A stretch of 64,000 nucleotides of DNA, taken from contig UQNQ01000005.1 of the NCBI GenBank assembly GCA_900542425.1, forward strand, positions 21,895 to 85,894. Reading direction: 5' to 3'. The stretch is from an uncultured Eubacteriales bacterium (GTDB lineage Bacteria > Bacillota > Clostridia > Oscillospirales > CAG-272). The notes under the pieces are model-generated. The model had not been told where the DNA came from. It saw only the letters and a list, made by a program, of their open reading frames with translations, and did no database searches. Position 1 is the first letter of the stretch. Every line of letters begins with the position of its first letter. The translations under genes and the position numbers were made by a program. Below, piece by piece: positions 52,491 through 61,106 of the stretch.

Positions 52491-53555
52491 ATGGAGAAAT
52501 ACACGACGAAATTCTTTGCCGCGGCCAATACGGAGAATGGTTTTTTTAGTTTATTTGATGAAATTTTTTCACCGGAAAAATTAAGACGTATCTACATACT
52601 GAAGGGAGGTCCGGGAACAGGGAAATCAACGCTGATGCGGGGCATCGGATTTACTGCACAGGCAAACGGATACGAGACGGAATATTATTATTGTTCCTCT
52701 GATACAGGATCGCTTGACGGCGTGTTGATTCCGTCACTTGGCGTTGCGGTCATCGACGGGACATCTCCTCATATGACAGATCCGCGTTTTCCCGGTGCTG
52801 TGGAGCGTATTGTCAATCTTGGAGACGCATTTGATTTTGCAGGCTTGGAAGGAAAACGAGACGCTATCATATCTCTGATTTCTGAAAAACAAGTGCTTTA
52901 TCGTACGGCGTATCGATATCTTTCCGCCGCCGGGCGCATGGAAAGAGAAATTTCAGAGCTTTCTTCTCCTGCGTTTCTCGTGTCTAAGGCGGATGCGGCT
53001 ATCGGAAGATTGATTTCATCTATGAAAAAAGCCAAAAAAGGCGATGTTACATACCGGTACATGTCTGCCATTGGAACATCCGGACTTACGGTTTTCCATA
53101 CACTTTTTCAAAAAGCAGATAAAACCTATGCTGTCACAGATAAATATGGACTGGGGTATCTGTTCATGGGCAGACTTTGTACAGCTCTGGAACGTGCCGG
53201 CTTTTCCATGACAGTTTGCCCGTCGCCGCTGATTCGTTCCCGTCCGGAAGGTATTTTTGTGGAAGATGAAAATATCTTTTTCGCTGTCTGTGACGAGCAG
53301 ACTGCACAGACTTGCGATAAAACCATCAATATTACAAGGTTTATTTCCAAGGAATATCTGACCGCACATCGCGGCAGACTTCGTTTTTCCGCAAAGTGCG
53401 CGGCTTCTTTGTTGGATGGCGCGATGGAATCGCTTGCACAAGCCGGTCGTTTGCATGCGGAAACTGAGAAAATATACGGACAGTTTGTGGATTTTACAAA
53501 GGTGGATTCTATAAAAAGTGCGATTATTTCCGAGATATTTGCTAACAATATGTAA
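52491..53555 (+). CDS. P-loop ATPase of the PRK06851 type with a second, P-loop-less half
   Basis: The 354-residue protein has Walker A LKGGPGTGKSTLM near residue 42, then a stretch GTSPHMTDPRFPGAVERIVNLG that is typical of this family. The second half (from about 210) looks like a repeat of the first, but the place of the P-loop reads VTDKYGLGYLFMGRL with no GKS/T. The function is not known; the family is often found in spore formers. Start 52491 is preferred, with AGAGGAG close before it; an ATG at 52470 lacks a site. Confidence 0.8.
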   Translation: MEKYTTKFFAAANTENGFFSLFDEIFSPEKLRRIYILKGGPGTGKSTLMRGIGFTAQANGYETEYYYCSSDTGSLDGVLIPSLGVAVIDGTSPHMTDPRFPGAVERIVNLGDAFDFAGLEGKRDAIISLISEKQVLYRTAYRYLSAAGRMEREISELSSPAFLVSKADAAIGRLISSMKKAKKGDVTYRYMSAIGTSGLTVFHTLFQKADKTYAVTDKYGLGYLFMGRLCTALERAGFSMTVCPSPLIRSRPEGIFVEDENIFFAVCDEQTAQTCDKTINITRFISKEYLTAHRGRLRFSAKCAASLLDGAMESLAQAGRLHAETEKIYGQFVDFTKVDSIKSAIISEIFANNM

Positions 53556-53571
53556 AAAATGAAAAATATAA

Positions 53572-53600
53572 TTGAAAAAACGGAGAAAATATGATACAAT
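53572..53600 (+). promoter_or_regulatory. Promoter of the PrsA/SurA-like lipoprotein gene
   Basis: TTGAAA (53572-53577), a 17-bp spacer and TACAAT (53595-53600). A leader of about 200 bases follows. Confidence 0.65.
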
Positions 53601-53636
53601 AAGCCATACCTATCAATGGTATTTTCACTGCGCTTG

Positions 53637-53701
53637 CCGTACCGGTTCGTCTGCGCACCGGTACGGACGCATTTCGTTTCTCCGTTTCCTGCGTTTTTTG
53701 A
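53637..53701 (+). promoter_or_regulatory. Structured 5' leader
   Basis: A perfect 10-bp stem CCGTACCGGT/ACCGGTACGG (53637-53666) is followed by ACGCA...TGCGT and TTTTTT ending near 53701, which could act as a weak terminator. It lies between promoter and start codon. Confidence 0.5.
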
Positions 53702-53808
53702 ATATATCATCACAAGGCAATCTGACCGATTCAAGTGAGCACGAGCGGAGATGGGAGGATTTCTTTTTAAAAACGATAATCCCGTTTCATTCCTTGGGGG
53801 AGGTAAAA

Positions 53809-54957
53809 ATGAAAAGATTTTGTAAAGCGATAAGTTTACTTGTTGTACTCAGTGTGCTGTTGCTTATTTTTGTCGGCTGTACACGAGAACCCGGTTTGTA
53901 TGCTTGGTACGGCGGGAAGATCGATGTGGATAACGTGCTGAAAATTACGGTCGATGCCGGAGACGGCGTCAAGGTTTATGATGTTCCGTTTGATACGTAC
54001 CGCACTGTCTTCATTTATCTGAAAGGAATTGTTCCCGATACGATTGTGGATGAGGACGGTAACCAAAAAATCGCTACAAAAAAGGAAAAAACCGCCGCTA
54101 TCAAGGAAGTTACCGAAGATACGCTGACCAAATATTACAGCCTTGTCGCACTGGGTGAGAAATACGGAATTTCGATTACAGAAGAGGACAAGCAGGCTTT
54201 TTATGATGATTATATGAAAAAGATTCAGACTTATATTGATCAGATGGACGAGTCTGAGATCGATTATGACGGCACAAAGGAAGAATATGCAGAGGAGCTT
54301 TACCGCAAATCGCTGGAAATCGCGGGCGGTATGACGCCGGAGTACTTTGAATTTACCTATTATCAATCCGTTTTGGAGAAAAAGCTGAAGCTCGCACTTT
54401 CTGCTGATTTGGAAGACTATTTGAATCAAAGCTACTGTCATTATAAACAAGTGGTAATACAGTATACCAAGGGAGATTCTGCTGCGGAAGCGGAGGCTCG
54501 TGCGGCGATTACGAAAGCATATGAGGAACTGGTTTCAGGTCGAAATATAGACGAGGTGATTTCGGAATATTCCAACACGGATTATGCGGGAGAAATCTAT
54601 GTGGATTCGTATGGCTCCATTGTCGGTTCTTCCAATGGAGATTCGATTGGCTCCGTTACGGCAAATACGATTCGCTCTCTTGAAATGAACGAAATTAGCG
54701 ATATTGTGAGCGGTGACGAGGATGATTATACCGCGTATTTCGCTATATTCCAGCGTTTGGGATTTGATTTGGATTATATTTGCAGCAACGATTCCAAGGC
54801 TACGGCAATGTATTGTTATCCCTATGTGGGAGCGGAATATACGACACCGTATTACAGCAGTTATTTGACAATGAAAGAAAGCTATCTTCAGAATACAATA
54901 TGTGTTCCGATTGATCAGAAAATTTATGACAGAATCGCGATTAACACATTGTATTGA
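53809..54957 (+). CDS. Lipoprotein resembling PrsA/SurA-type peptidyl-prolyl isomerases
   Basis: The 382-residue protein has a lipoprotein signal (hydrophobic stretch ending IFVGC, Cys near residue 23), then a helical SurA_N-like region (LTKYYSLVALGEKYGISITEEDKQAF and so on) and a C-terminal region where a parvulin domain would sit. The parvulin signature is not clear, so foldase activity is uncertain. GGGGGAGG precedes the ATG. It may assist exported proteins, including the pilus proteins coded below. Confidence 0.72.
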   Translation: MKRFCKAISLLVVLSVLLLIFVGCTREPGLYAWYGGKIDVDNVLKITVDAGDGVKVYDVPFDTYRTVFIYLKGIVPDTIVDEDGNQKIATKKEKTAAIKEVTEDTLTKYYSLVALGEKYGISITEEDKQAFYDDYMKKIQTYIDQMDESEIDYDGTKEEYAEELYRKSLEIAGGMTPEYFEFTYYQSVLEKKLKLALSADLEDYLNQSYCHYKQVVIQYTKGDSAAEAEARAAITKAYEELVSGRNIDEVISEYSNTDYAGEIYVDSYGSIVGSSNGDSIGSVTANTIRSLEMNEISDIVSGDEDDYTAYFAIFQRLGFDLDYICSNDSKATAMYCYPYVGAEYTTPYYSSYLTMKESYLQNTICVPIDQKIYDRIAINTLY

Positions 54958-55159
54958 AAGGCATCTTCCTCGGGAATTTATGCGTTTTTGGATATAAAAC
55001 AAGCCTTTTTTGATGAGGGCTTTCATAGGATGCGGTTTTGTGGTAAAATAAAATATCAATAAAAAAAGCGGATTGTGCGGCTCCGCATCCCTGCCAAGAC
55101 GTGAAAGTTCGGAAGAGAAAAATGCTGTTCCTTTCGGACGGCGTACAGGGGAGAAAAAC

Positions 55160-55879
55160 ATGAAGATTTCATTGGTTATTCCGATATATAACGAGAATTC
55201 AATTATTGAGGATGCTATCAAGACATTTTCCGGATATATGGCATCGGTGTTTGAGGATTGGGAACTCATTTTTGTGGACGACGGATCTACGGATGGCTGT
55301 GCTGCGGCGGTAAATGCCGCCGCAAGCAGCAATCCGCATATCCGTCTTTGTTCTTATACGCCGAACCGAGGCAAAGGGTATGCTGTACGTACAGGGATGC
55401 TTTCTGCCGAAGGAGATATTATTCTTTTTACGGATTGTGACAATGCTTATGGAACAGATGCGTTGGGAAAAATGATTTCTGTTTTTTCGGATTCAGAGGC
55501 GGATATTGTCATTGGTTCAAGAAATCTGTCGAAGGATGGATATGAAGGGTATACTCTTATCCGCCGTCTTGCATCCAAAACATATATCAAATTGATTGCT
55601 CTTGCCGCAGGATTTCGTCTTTCTGACTCTCAATGCGGAATCAAGGGCTTCCGCCGCGATGCTGCCAGACGTATTTTTACAAACTGTGAGGTCGACCGTT
55701 TTGCGTTCGACCTTGAAGTGATTATGGTCGCAAATAAGCTAGGGTACCGGATTGAAGAAATGCCGGTAAAAATTGTGAATCACAGGGAATCAAAAGTGAA
55801 TGTACTGCGTGATTCCGTCAAAATGCTTCGGGATGTACGGCGGATGAAAAAAAGAATCAAAAAACAGGATTTCCAATAA
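55160..55879 (+). CDS. Family 2 glycosyltransferase (polyprenyl-phosphate sugar transferase type)
   Basis: The 239-residue protein has VIPIYNENSIIEDAI at the start, FVDDGSTDG (residues 37-45) and FTDCDNAYG (DxD site near 91). Then come SRNLSKDGY and QCGIKGFRRDAARRIF, typical of dolichyl/polyprenyl-phosphate glucosyltransferases. No membrane helix follows the catalytic part. GGGGAG precedes the ATG. The pil operon lies 170 bp downstream, so a role in surface glycans is likely but not shown. Confidence 0.9.
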   Translation: MKISLVIPIYNENSIIEDAIKTFSGYMASVFEDWELIFVDDGSTDGCAAAVNAAASSNPHIRLCSYTPNRGKGYAVRTGMLSAEGDIILFTDCDNAYGTDALGKMISVFSDSEADIVIGSRNLSKDGYEGYTLIRRLASKTYIKLIALAAGFRLSDSQCGIKGFRRDAARRIFTNCEVDRFAFDLEVIMVANKLGYRIEEMPVKIVNHRESKVNVLRDSVKMLRDVRRMKKRIKKQDFQ

Positions 55880-56050
55880 AGTTTGAAAAGTTTTCAAAAT
55901 TTCACATAAGAAAAATTTTGGATCAGGACTGCCGCTATTGTGAAGGTTTTCTTGTTATGCTTGGTTATCAGAATGAGACACGAGCCGGAAGCCCTGATTT
56001 GATTTTTATATAACAGCCTCAGACAGAGAGAGAAGGGAGAGCGCTTTTTT

Positions 56051-56578
56051 ATGCATCGAAAACAGCAGGCATATCGGCGCGGTTTCACGCTTGCGGAACT
56101 CCTTGTTGCGATTACAGTCGGGCTTATTGTTGTGGCGTCATTGCTGTCGCTTGTCGTCATGATGAATTCCTATTTGATGAAACGAACGGCAACCTCCAAA
56201 CTTTCCAGTGAGCTGTATCATATCAAAACGGAAATTTCCGATTGGTTCTATTCTTACGATACCGAGGAATATGAGTTGATTCCGGTCGGAAACGGAACAG
56301 AACAGACAAGCCTGTCTTTTCAAAGGTTAGAAGAGGGTGCGGCTGTTTCGGTATCACTGAAATTTGATAAAGAGGAAAGAAAGCTCACGGGAGACAATGT
56401 CTCCGGCAGAGAAACGGAGTATTCTCTTGTCAGAGAGGTTTTCTTTGATTTTGATATGAGTGTTCCTTGTCTTGTTCGGTGTACTGTAATTTATGGTACA
56501 GAAGGAGAAACCGGCACTTATACGTTTGTTCTTGTAAAACGGACAGTTGCTCTGCCGGAATCTTCGGTTTCCGGTTAA
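56051..56578 (+). CDS. Type IV prepilin-like protein
   Basis: The 175-residue protein has the prepilin leader RRGFTLAELLVA (cleavage between Gly and Phe) followed by a hydrophobic helix of about 22 residues. The rest is a beta-rich pilin head. It is processed by the PilD coded below. Its size suggests a minor pilin or pseudopilin. The upstream GAGAGAAGGGAGAG gives a ribosome binding site. Confidence 0.9.
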   Translation: MHRKQQAYRRGFTLAELLVAITVGLIVVASLLSLVVMMNSYLMKRTATSKLSSELYHIKTEISDWFYSYDTEEYELIPVGNGTEQTSLSFQRLEEGAAVSVSLKFDKEERKLTGDNVSGRETEYSLVREVFFDFDMSVPCLVRCTVIYGTEGETGTYTFVLVKRTVALPESSVSG

Positions 56579-56638
56579 ATGAACGGGTTATTTTGAAAAA
56601 ATGGAGAAAATGCCGCATTTGCGGCGGAACGGAGTGGT

Positions 56639-57937
56639 TTGGAAAAAATGGCAGTTAACAGCATGAGTCCTGTGATTGTGGTAGAAATTGACGCTGTGGC
56701 AGGGGTTTTCAGAATCATGAACGCGCCGGGAGCTTCGGTGCAAAAGGCGCGTGTAAAAGAATTTCCATTGTCGGAAGATAAGCTTCGCCGCGGCCAGTAC
56801 TCGCAGGCACTTGACGAAACGTTGCCTGCTGTTTCGCCTCTGTTTCGTCAGCTGCGTTCATTTTCGCTGACTTTGATCCTGCCTGCGTCTCTTTTGGCAT
56901 TTGATATTCTTACGATTCCGACCATGACAAAATCTCAAATGGAGTCCGCTTTCAAAGCGGAGATCAAGAATCAATACAAGAATGCTCAGGATCTTACGAT
57001 ATCATCGCAAATCTTGTATACGAATAAAAAGAGCACCGCATATCTTCTGAGTGTGACAAAAAAATCGGTAATAGATGAAATTCGCGGGGTTTTCGCAAGA
57101 CATTCCATGCCGGTGTCCACCATGACATTTCAGCCAGTATCTGCTGCATATGCGTTGTTCGGATTGCGCCCCAAGGTAAAAAAGGATAATGTTTTGCTGG
57201 TTGATGTCCGGAAAAACAGCACGCTGCTTGTTCTTTCCGAAAAAGAAAGAATCCTTGGCTTTTCGGAGCTTGCATTTGGGCAGAATATTTTAAAAGATTC
57301 CTATATCGTTGAGGAAAATACGATAAACGGTGACGAAGCTGCGGTCCTTGCTGTTCTGAATGCAAAAGAATCGGCGCGGGCAAAGCAGCTTACAAAATCG
57401 CTCGGTTCCATAAATGATATGGTGTATGAGGAGGACGAGACGGAATCCTCCGAAGCATCTTTTGCAGATACGGAGGAGCTTTCGGTCGTGACGGGAGAGG
57501 TTCCTGCGGTCGATGCGGAAAATCTTTCGGAAGAAGAAATGTTAAAGCTGATTGGAGAGCTGCAGACAGAAGATTCCTCATCAAACGGAGGCACAAAGCA
57601 AAGAGAAGGCAGACACTTGCCGCGTTTCATGCATCGCAAAATGCCGGCGGAGCCTCATGGCTTTATCTATGAAAATTTCCGGTATATTCTAAAGAGAGTT
57701 TTGCTGTTTGCAAGACAATGCCGGATGATTGAGGGAATGCCGGAGCCGGATTATGTGGTGCTGAATCTTCCGCTTTCCTATGCTTTTCTTATTGGCATGG
57801 TCAATGCCGAAGAGGACTCGCATATGAAATTTATGTATTTTGATCCGTCTGTTGAAAAAAATGATGAGGTTACGGGGCATCTTTCCGCTTACGGAGGATA
57901 TCTTGCGGGAAGCTTCAAGGGGCAACAGGTACTGTAG
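56639..57937 (+). CDS. PilM-like pilus assembly protein with an acidic insert
   Basis: The 432-residue protein has actin-fold features of PilM (VIVVEIDAVAGVFRIM, ILTIPTMTKSQME, LLVDVRKNSTLLVL). Residues about 257-327 form a Glu/Ser-rich, probably unstructured insert (DMVYEEDETESSEASF and on). PilM sits in the cytoplasm and links the pilus platform to PilN in diderms. PilN and PilO are not seen here. TTG at 56639 with GGAG is one start and ATG at 56648 is another. Confidence 0.75.
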   Translation: MEKMAVNSMSPVIVVEIDAVAGVFRIMNAPGASVQKARVKEFPLSEDKLRRGQYSQALDETLPAVSPLFRQLRSFSLTLILPASLLAFDILTIPTMTKSQMESAFKAEIKNQYKNAQDLTISSQILYTNKKSTAYLLSVTKKSVIDEIRGVFARHSMPVSTMTFQPVSAAYALFGLRPKVKKDNVLLVDVRKNSTLLVLSEKERILGFSELAFGQNILKDSYIVEENTINGDEAAVLAVLNAKESARAKQLTKSLGSINDMVYEEDETESSEASFADTEELSVVTGEVPAVDAENLSEEEMLKLIGELQTEDSSSNGGTKQREGRHLPRFMHRKMPAEPHGFIYENFRYILKRVLLFARQCRMIEGMPEPDYVVLNLPLSYAFLIGMVNAEEDSHMKFMYFDPSVEKNDEVTGHLSAYGGYLAGSFKGQQVL

Positions 57938-57964
57938 ACGAAACGGGATAGGAGGGATTGCACG

Positions 57965-58612
57965 ATGGAAGAGCGCTGCCAAACCCATCAGCGCGGAATG
58001 ACTCTGGTGGAGGTCGTCGTCGCCATGACGCTGGTGATTGTGATTTCTTTTGCTGCACTTTCCACCGTGCTGTCCGCCGCAGAATCCTTTGAAAACCAAA
58101 GCTTGCGGCAATATGCGGTCAATGAAGCAGATAACATACTTTCCTGCCTTCAGAGCGGGTATCCGGAAGAGGCACTGATGTTTGCTTATTCGCTCACGGA
58201 AATTTCTTATGATCCGACAGAAATGGATGGCGGAATGTCCCGGATATTCGATATGCCCGGTATCTATCGCCTTATGATCGCGATCCCTTCCGATTATTAT
58301 CTCATGCGAGAGAATGAGGGGGAATCTGCCGGAGAGGTGAGGGCAAGTATACGGAAACTCCGTGACGGGAACCGTCCGAATGTGGAGGAGGATCCGGAAA
58401 TCTATGCGGATCCGGAGGATTGTTCTGTGAAAGTGGTTGTATACATTCAAACCGATGACGACGGCGAGGTCCGTATTACCGATTTGATTGCCGATGCCCG
58501 TTATGTGCGCGGCGGCACGGCAAGACTCCAGCGTGCGTACCGCATGACGTCAGGTGGCTTGACACTGATATCCGCACCGGCGCAAACAGAAGCGCGGGAG
58601 GACGACATATGA
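57965..58612 (+). CDS. Second type IV prepilin-like protein
   Basis: The 215-residue protein has the leader HQRGMTLVEVVVAMTLVIVIS, shown here in part (Gly-Met cleavage, Glu at position 5), and a head domain rich in acidic residues. GGAGG lies before the ATG. It overlaps the next gene by 4 bp (ATGA). Confidence 0.88.
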   Translation: MEERCQTHQRGMTLVEVVVAMTLVIVISFAALSTVLSAAESFENQSLRQYAVNEADNILSCLQSGYPEEALMFAYSLTEISYDPTEMDGGMSRIFDMPGIYRLMIAIPSDYYLMRENEGESAGEVRASIRKLRDGNRPNVEEDPEIYADPEDCSVKVVVYIQTDDDGEVRITDLIADARYVRGGTARLQRAYRMTSGGLTLISAPAQTEAREDDI

Positions 58613-59043
58613 AAAGCAGCAGAAAAGGTTCCGTTCTTCCCATTGTGGTTGTGGGGCTCATGATGGTCAGCGTTATCGCATTTATTTTTCTTTCCGCTGC
58701 TTTATATGGGAATACCGCTTATGAGGCTTCCTCCGATGAACTGGATGAAAAATTGATGCTGGATGAAATCGGGAGCCGCTTCTTACGTATTGACAGCGAC
58801 GATGATTATCAAACGGTTCTTGACGTTCTGACGTGGGGTGAACACGTGGGCGCTGTGCCCTCTGACGGAGAATATATACCGAAATCATACAATATCGTGG
58901 TAAGTTACGATAAAATGACGCTCATTGTCAAGGACAAGTCCATGACCGAAACACTTTTCACGATTGTCGCCGGGGAAAAAGCAAACGGAGAGAGATATGC
59001 GAAGGTGTGGGTATACGGCGCTTATCGGGGTGATGGCTTTTGA
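58609..59043 (+). CDS. Minor pilin-like (PilX-like) protein
   Basis: The 144-residue protein has a short basic head, a membrane helix (SVLPIVVVGLMMVSVIAFIF, residues about 8-27) and an outward domain. It lacks a clear FTLxE pilin motif, as do PilX-type proteins that begin with GS-type heads. It overlaps both neighbours and so must be made with them. Confidence 0.7.
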   Translation: MKSSRKGSVLPIVVVGLMMVSVIAFIFLSAALYGNTAYEASSDELDEKLMLDEIGSRFLRIDSDDDYQTVLDVLTWGEHVGAVPSDGEYIPKSYNIVVSYDKMTLIVKDKSMTETLFTIVAGEKANGERYAKVWVYGAYRGDGF

Positions 59044-59852
59044 TGGAAATGATTTATCTTGTATTTACCTATATTTTGACGGGACTTCTCGGGCTCTGTA
59101 TCGGTAGCTTTCTCAATGTCGTTATCTACCGTGTGCCGCTGGGCATGAGTGTCGCCTATCCGCCTTCTCATTGTCCGAATTGCCACTATAAACTGAAATG
59201 GTATGACAACATTCCGATACTTTCCTACTGTATTTTGAAAGGGAAATGTCGTGGTTGCGGTTCCCATATATCGCTTCGCTATACGATTGTGGAACTTGCC
59301 AATATGATTTTTTGGCTTGGCTCGGTTTTTCTTTTCTTTTCCTTTGACACATATGATATCATACGCACCGTCTGTATGGCAGTACTTGCTTCCGTGCTTA
59401 TCTGCGTATGTTTTATTGATTGGGAGCACCAGATAATTCCGGACCGCTTTTCGGTGATTCTTGCTGTGCTTGGCGTTGTGATAACAGTATCCGATGCACT
59501 TCTTACGGACAGTCGCTGGATGGATCATCTGATTGGTCTTGCGGTGGGCGGCGGCTTTTTCCTTGCCGTTTATTTGTTGGCAAAGCTGATTTATAAACGG
59601 GAAGGAATCGGCTTTGGCGATGTCAAGCTGATGGCGGCGGCGGGGTTATATCTTGGATGGATCCATACATTTATCGCGGTGCTGATCGGCTCGGTGACAG
59701 GCTCCGTTATCCTTTTGATCATGAAAGCAAAGAGTAAATCGGAGCGTTTTACCGAGTATCCGTTTGCACCGTTTCTCACGGTTGGGATTCTTATCGCTGC
59801 GTTTTTCGGAGACGCGATTACTCTTTGGTATTTGAATCTTCTTTCATTTTAA
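59043..59852 (+). CDS. pilD: Prepilin leader peptidase and N-methyltransferase
   Basis: The 269-residue membrane enzyme has the two CxxC pairs of the N-terminal cytoplasmic loop (CPNC and CRGC, residues about 41-75), the first catalytic Asp in FIDWEHQIIPD and the second in GFGDVKLMAA. It cuts prepilin leaders and methylates the new N-terminus. The start overlaps the stop of the previous gene (TGATG). Confidence 0.96.
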   Translation: MEMIYLVFTYILTGLLGLCIGSFLNVVIYRVPLGMSVAYPPSHCPNCHYKLKWYDNIPILSYCILKGKCRGCGSHISLRYTIVELANMIFWLGSVFLFFSFDTYDIIRTVCMAVLASVLICVCFIDWEHQIIPDRFSVILAVLGVVITVSDALLTDSRWMDHLIGLAVGGGFFLAVYLLAKLIYKREGIGFGDVKLMAAAGLYLGWIHTFIAVLIGSVTGSVILLIMKAKSKSERFTEYPFAPFLTVGILIAAFFGDAITLWYLNLLSF

Positions 59853-59885
59853 CGCCTGCACCGGCGGGAAAGGAATGTTTCATAC

Positions 59886-61091
59886 ATGCAAAAATTTAAA
59901 TATACCGCAATCAATTTTGATAAGATGAAATTTACCGGGACATTTTATGCAGAAAATGAAGCAGCACTGCGCGAGGAGCTTGCCAAGCAAAGGCTGTATC
60001 TTGTCAAGGCAAAAGCGGTATCCGAAGCGCCGCCCAGTGCATTTTTTACCGCGACAGGTAAAATTTCCATCAAAGAGCTGACTGTTTTTTGTCGTCAATT
60101 TGCCGTTATGATCAATGCCGGTGTTTCCGTAGTCGATTGTCTGGAGGTATTAAAAGAGCAGTCGTATACCACGTATTTCCGAAAGGTGCTGGCACGCGTA
60201 TACGAGGATGTGAAATCCGGATTGCTTTTATCTGAGGCAATGGCAAAACATAAACGGGTGTTTCCGGAATATTTCCGCAGTATGACGTATGTCGGCGAGG
60301 TTGGCGGCGTGCTTGACAAGGTGATGATCAGTGTTGCGGATTATTATGAAAACGACTATAAAATCCGTTCCAAGGTCAAGAGTGCGCTTGCTTATCCGAT
60401 TGTGCTTTTTTGTCTTACGGTCATTGTTTTGGCGGTGCTGACTCTGTATGTCATTCCGACTTTCCGAGATTCTCTTGCCGTAATGGATGTTCCGATGCCG
60501 GGAATTACGTTGGCAATGTTCCGTGTCAGCGAATTTTTTCTGACATGGTGGAAAGAAATTTTAATTGTTATCTTTGTCATTGTGGCGGGTCTGATTCTTT
60601 TCGGAAAGACAAAGAAGGGAAAATATTTTTACGATACGATGAAAGTGCGCATCCCTTTTATGAAGAAAATTCAGGTAGCGACGGTAACTTCCCGTTTTGC
60701 CCGTGGATTCGGACTTCTGATTGAGTCCGGTATGGATATTGTAGATGCACTTGACGTCATGGCAAATCTGATGGGAAACAAAAATATTGAACGTCGGTTC
60801 CGTATGGCGATTGAGGATGTCAAGCAAGGTGTTCCTCTTGCATTGGCTTTGGACAGATATAAAATTTTTCCGCAGCTGCTCATTCAGATGGTTGCGGTCG
60901 GCGAAAATACGGGCGCAATGGATGAGGTGCTTCTCAAATCCTGTGATCACTTTGATTCTGAAGTGCAAAATGCTTTGAACGCGACGACTGCAATGATTCA
61001 GCCTGTGATTCTGATTGTGATGGGCGGCGCGATTGGTTTGGTGTTTATTTCCATTTATGCGCCGATACTTTCTATCATGCAAACGCTTTGA
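59886..61091 (+). CDS. pilC: Pilus inner-membrane platform protein PilC/GspF
   Basis: The 401-residue protein has two T2SSF domains: residues 65-190 (FCRQFAVMINAGVSVVDCLE) and 265-390 (TSRFARGFGLLIESGMDIVDAL). Three or four membrane helices are at about 165-185, 215-240 and 370-395. AAAGGA lies before the ATG. It is the membrane partner of PilB and PilT. Confidence 0.95.
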   Translation: MQKFKYTAINFDKMKFTGTFYAENEAALREELAKQRLYLVKAKAVSEAPPSAFFTATGKISIKELTVFCRQFAVMINAGVSVVDCLEVLKEQSYTTYFRKVLARVYEDVKSGLLLSEAMAKHKRVFPEYFRSMTYVGEVGGVLDKVMISVADYYENDYKIRSKVKSALAYPIVLFCLTVIVLAVLTLYVIPTFRDSLAVMDVPMPGITLAMFRVSEFFLTWWKEILIVIFVIVAGLILFGKTKKGKYFYDTMKVRIPFMKKIQVATVTSRFARGFGLLIESGMDIVDALDVMANLMGNKNIERRFRMAIEDVKQGVPLALALDRYKIFPQLLIQMVAVGENTGAMDEVLLKSCDHFDSEVQNALNATTAMIQPVILIVMGGAIGLVFISIYAPILSIMQTL

Positions 61092-61106
61092 TTCCGGAGG
61101 CATATT

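Noticed and set aside
54958..55159. Terminator or promoter before the glycosyltransferase gene
   Set aside because: An AAGCC/GGCTT stem lacks a T-run, and the best -10 box (TAAAAT) has only a weak -35.
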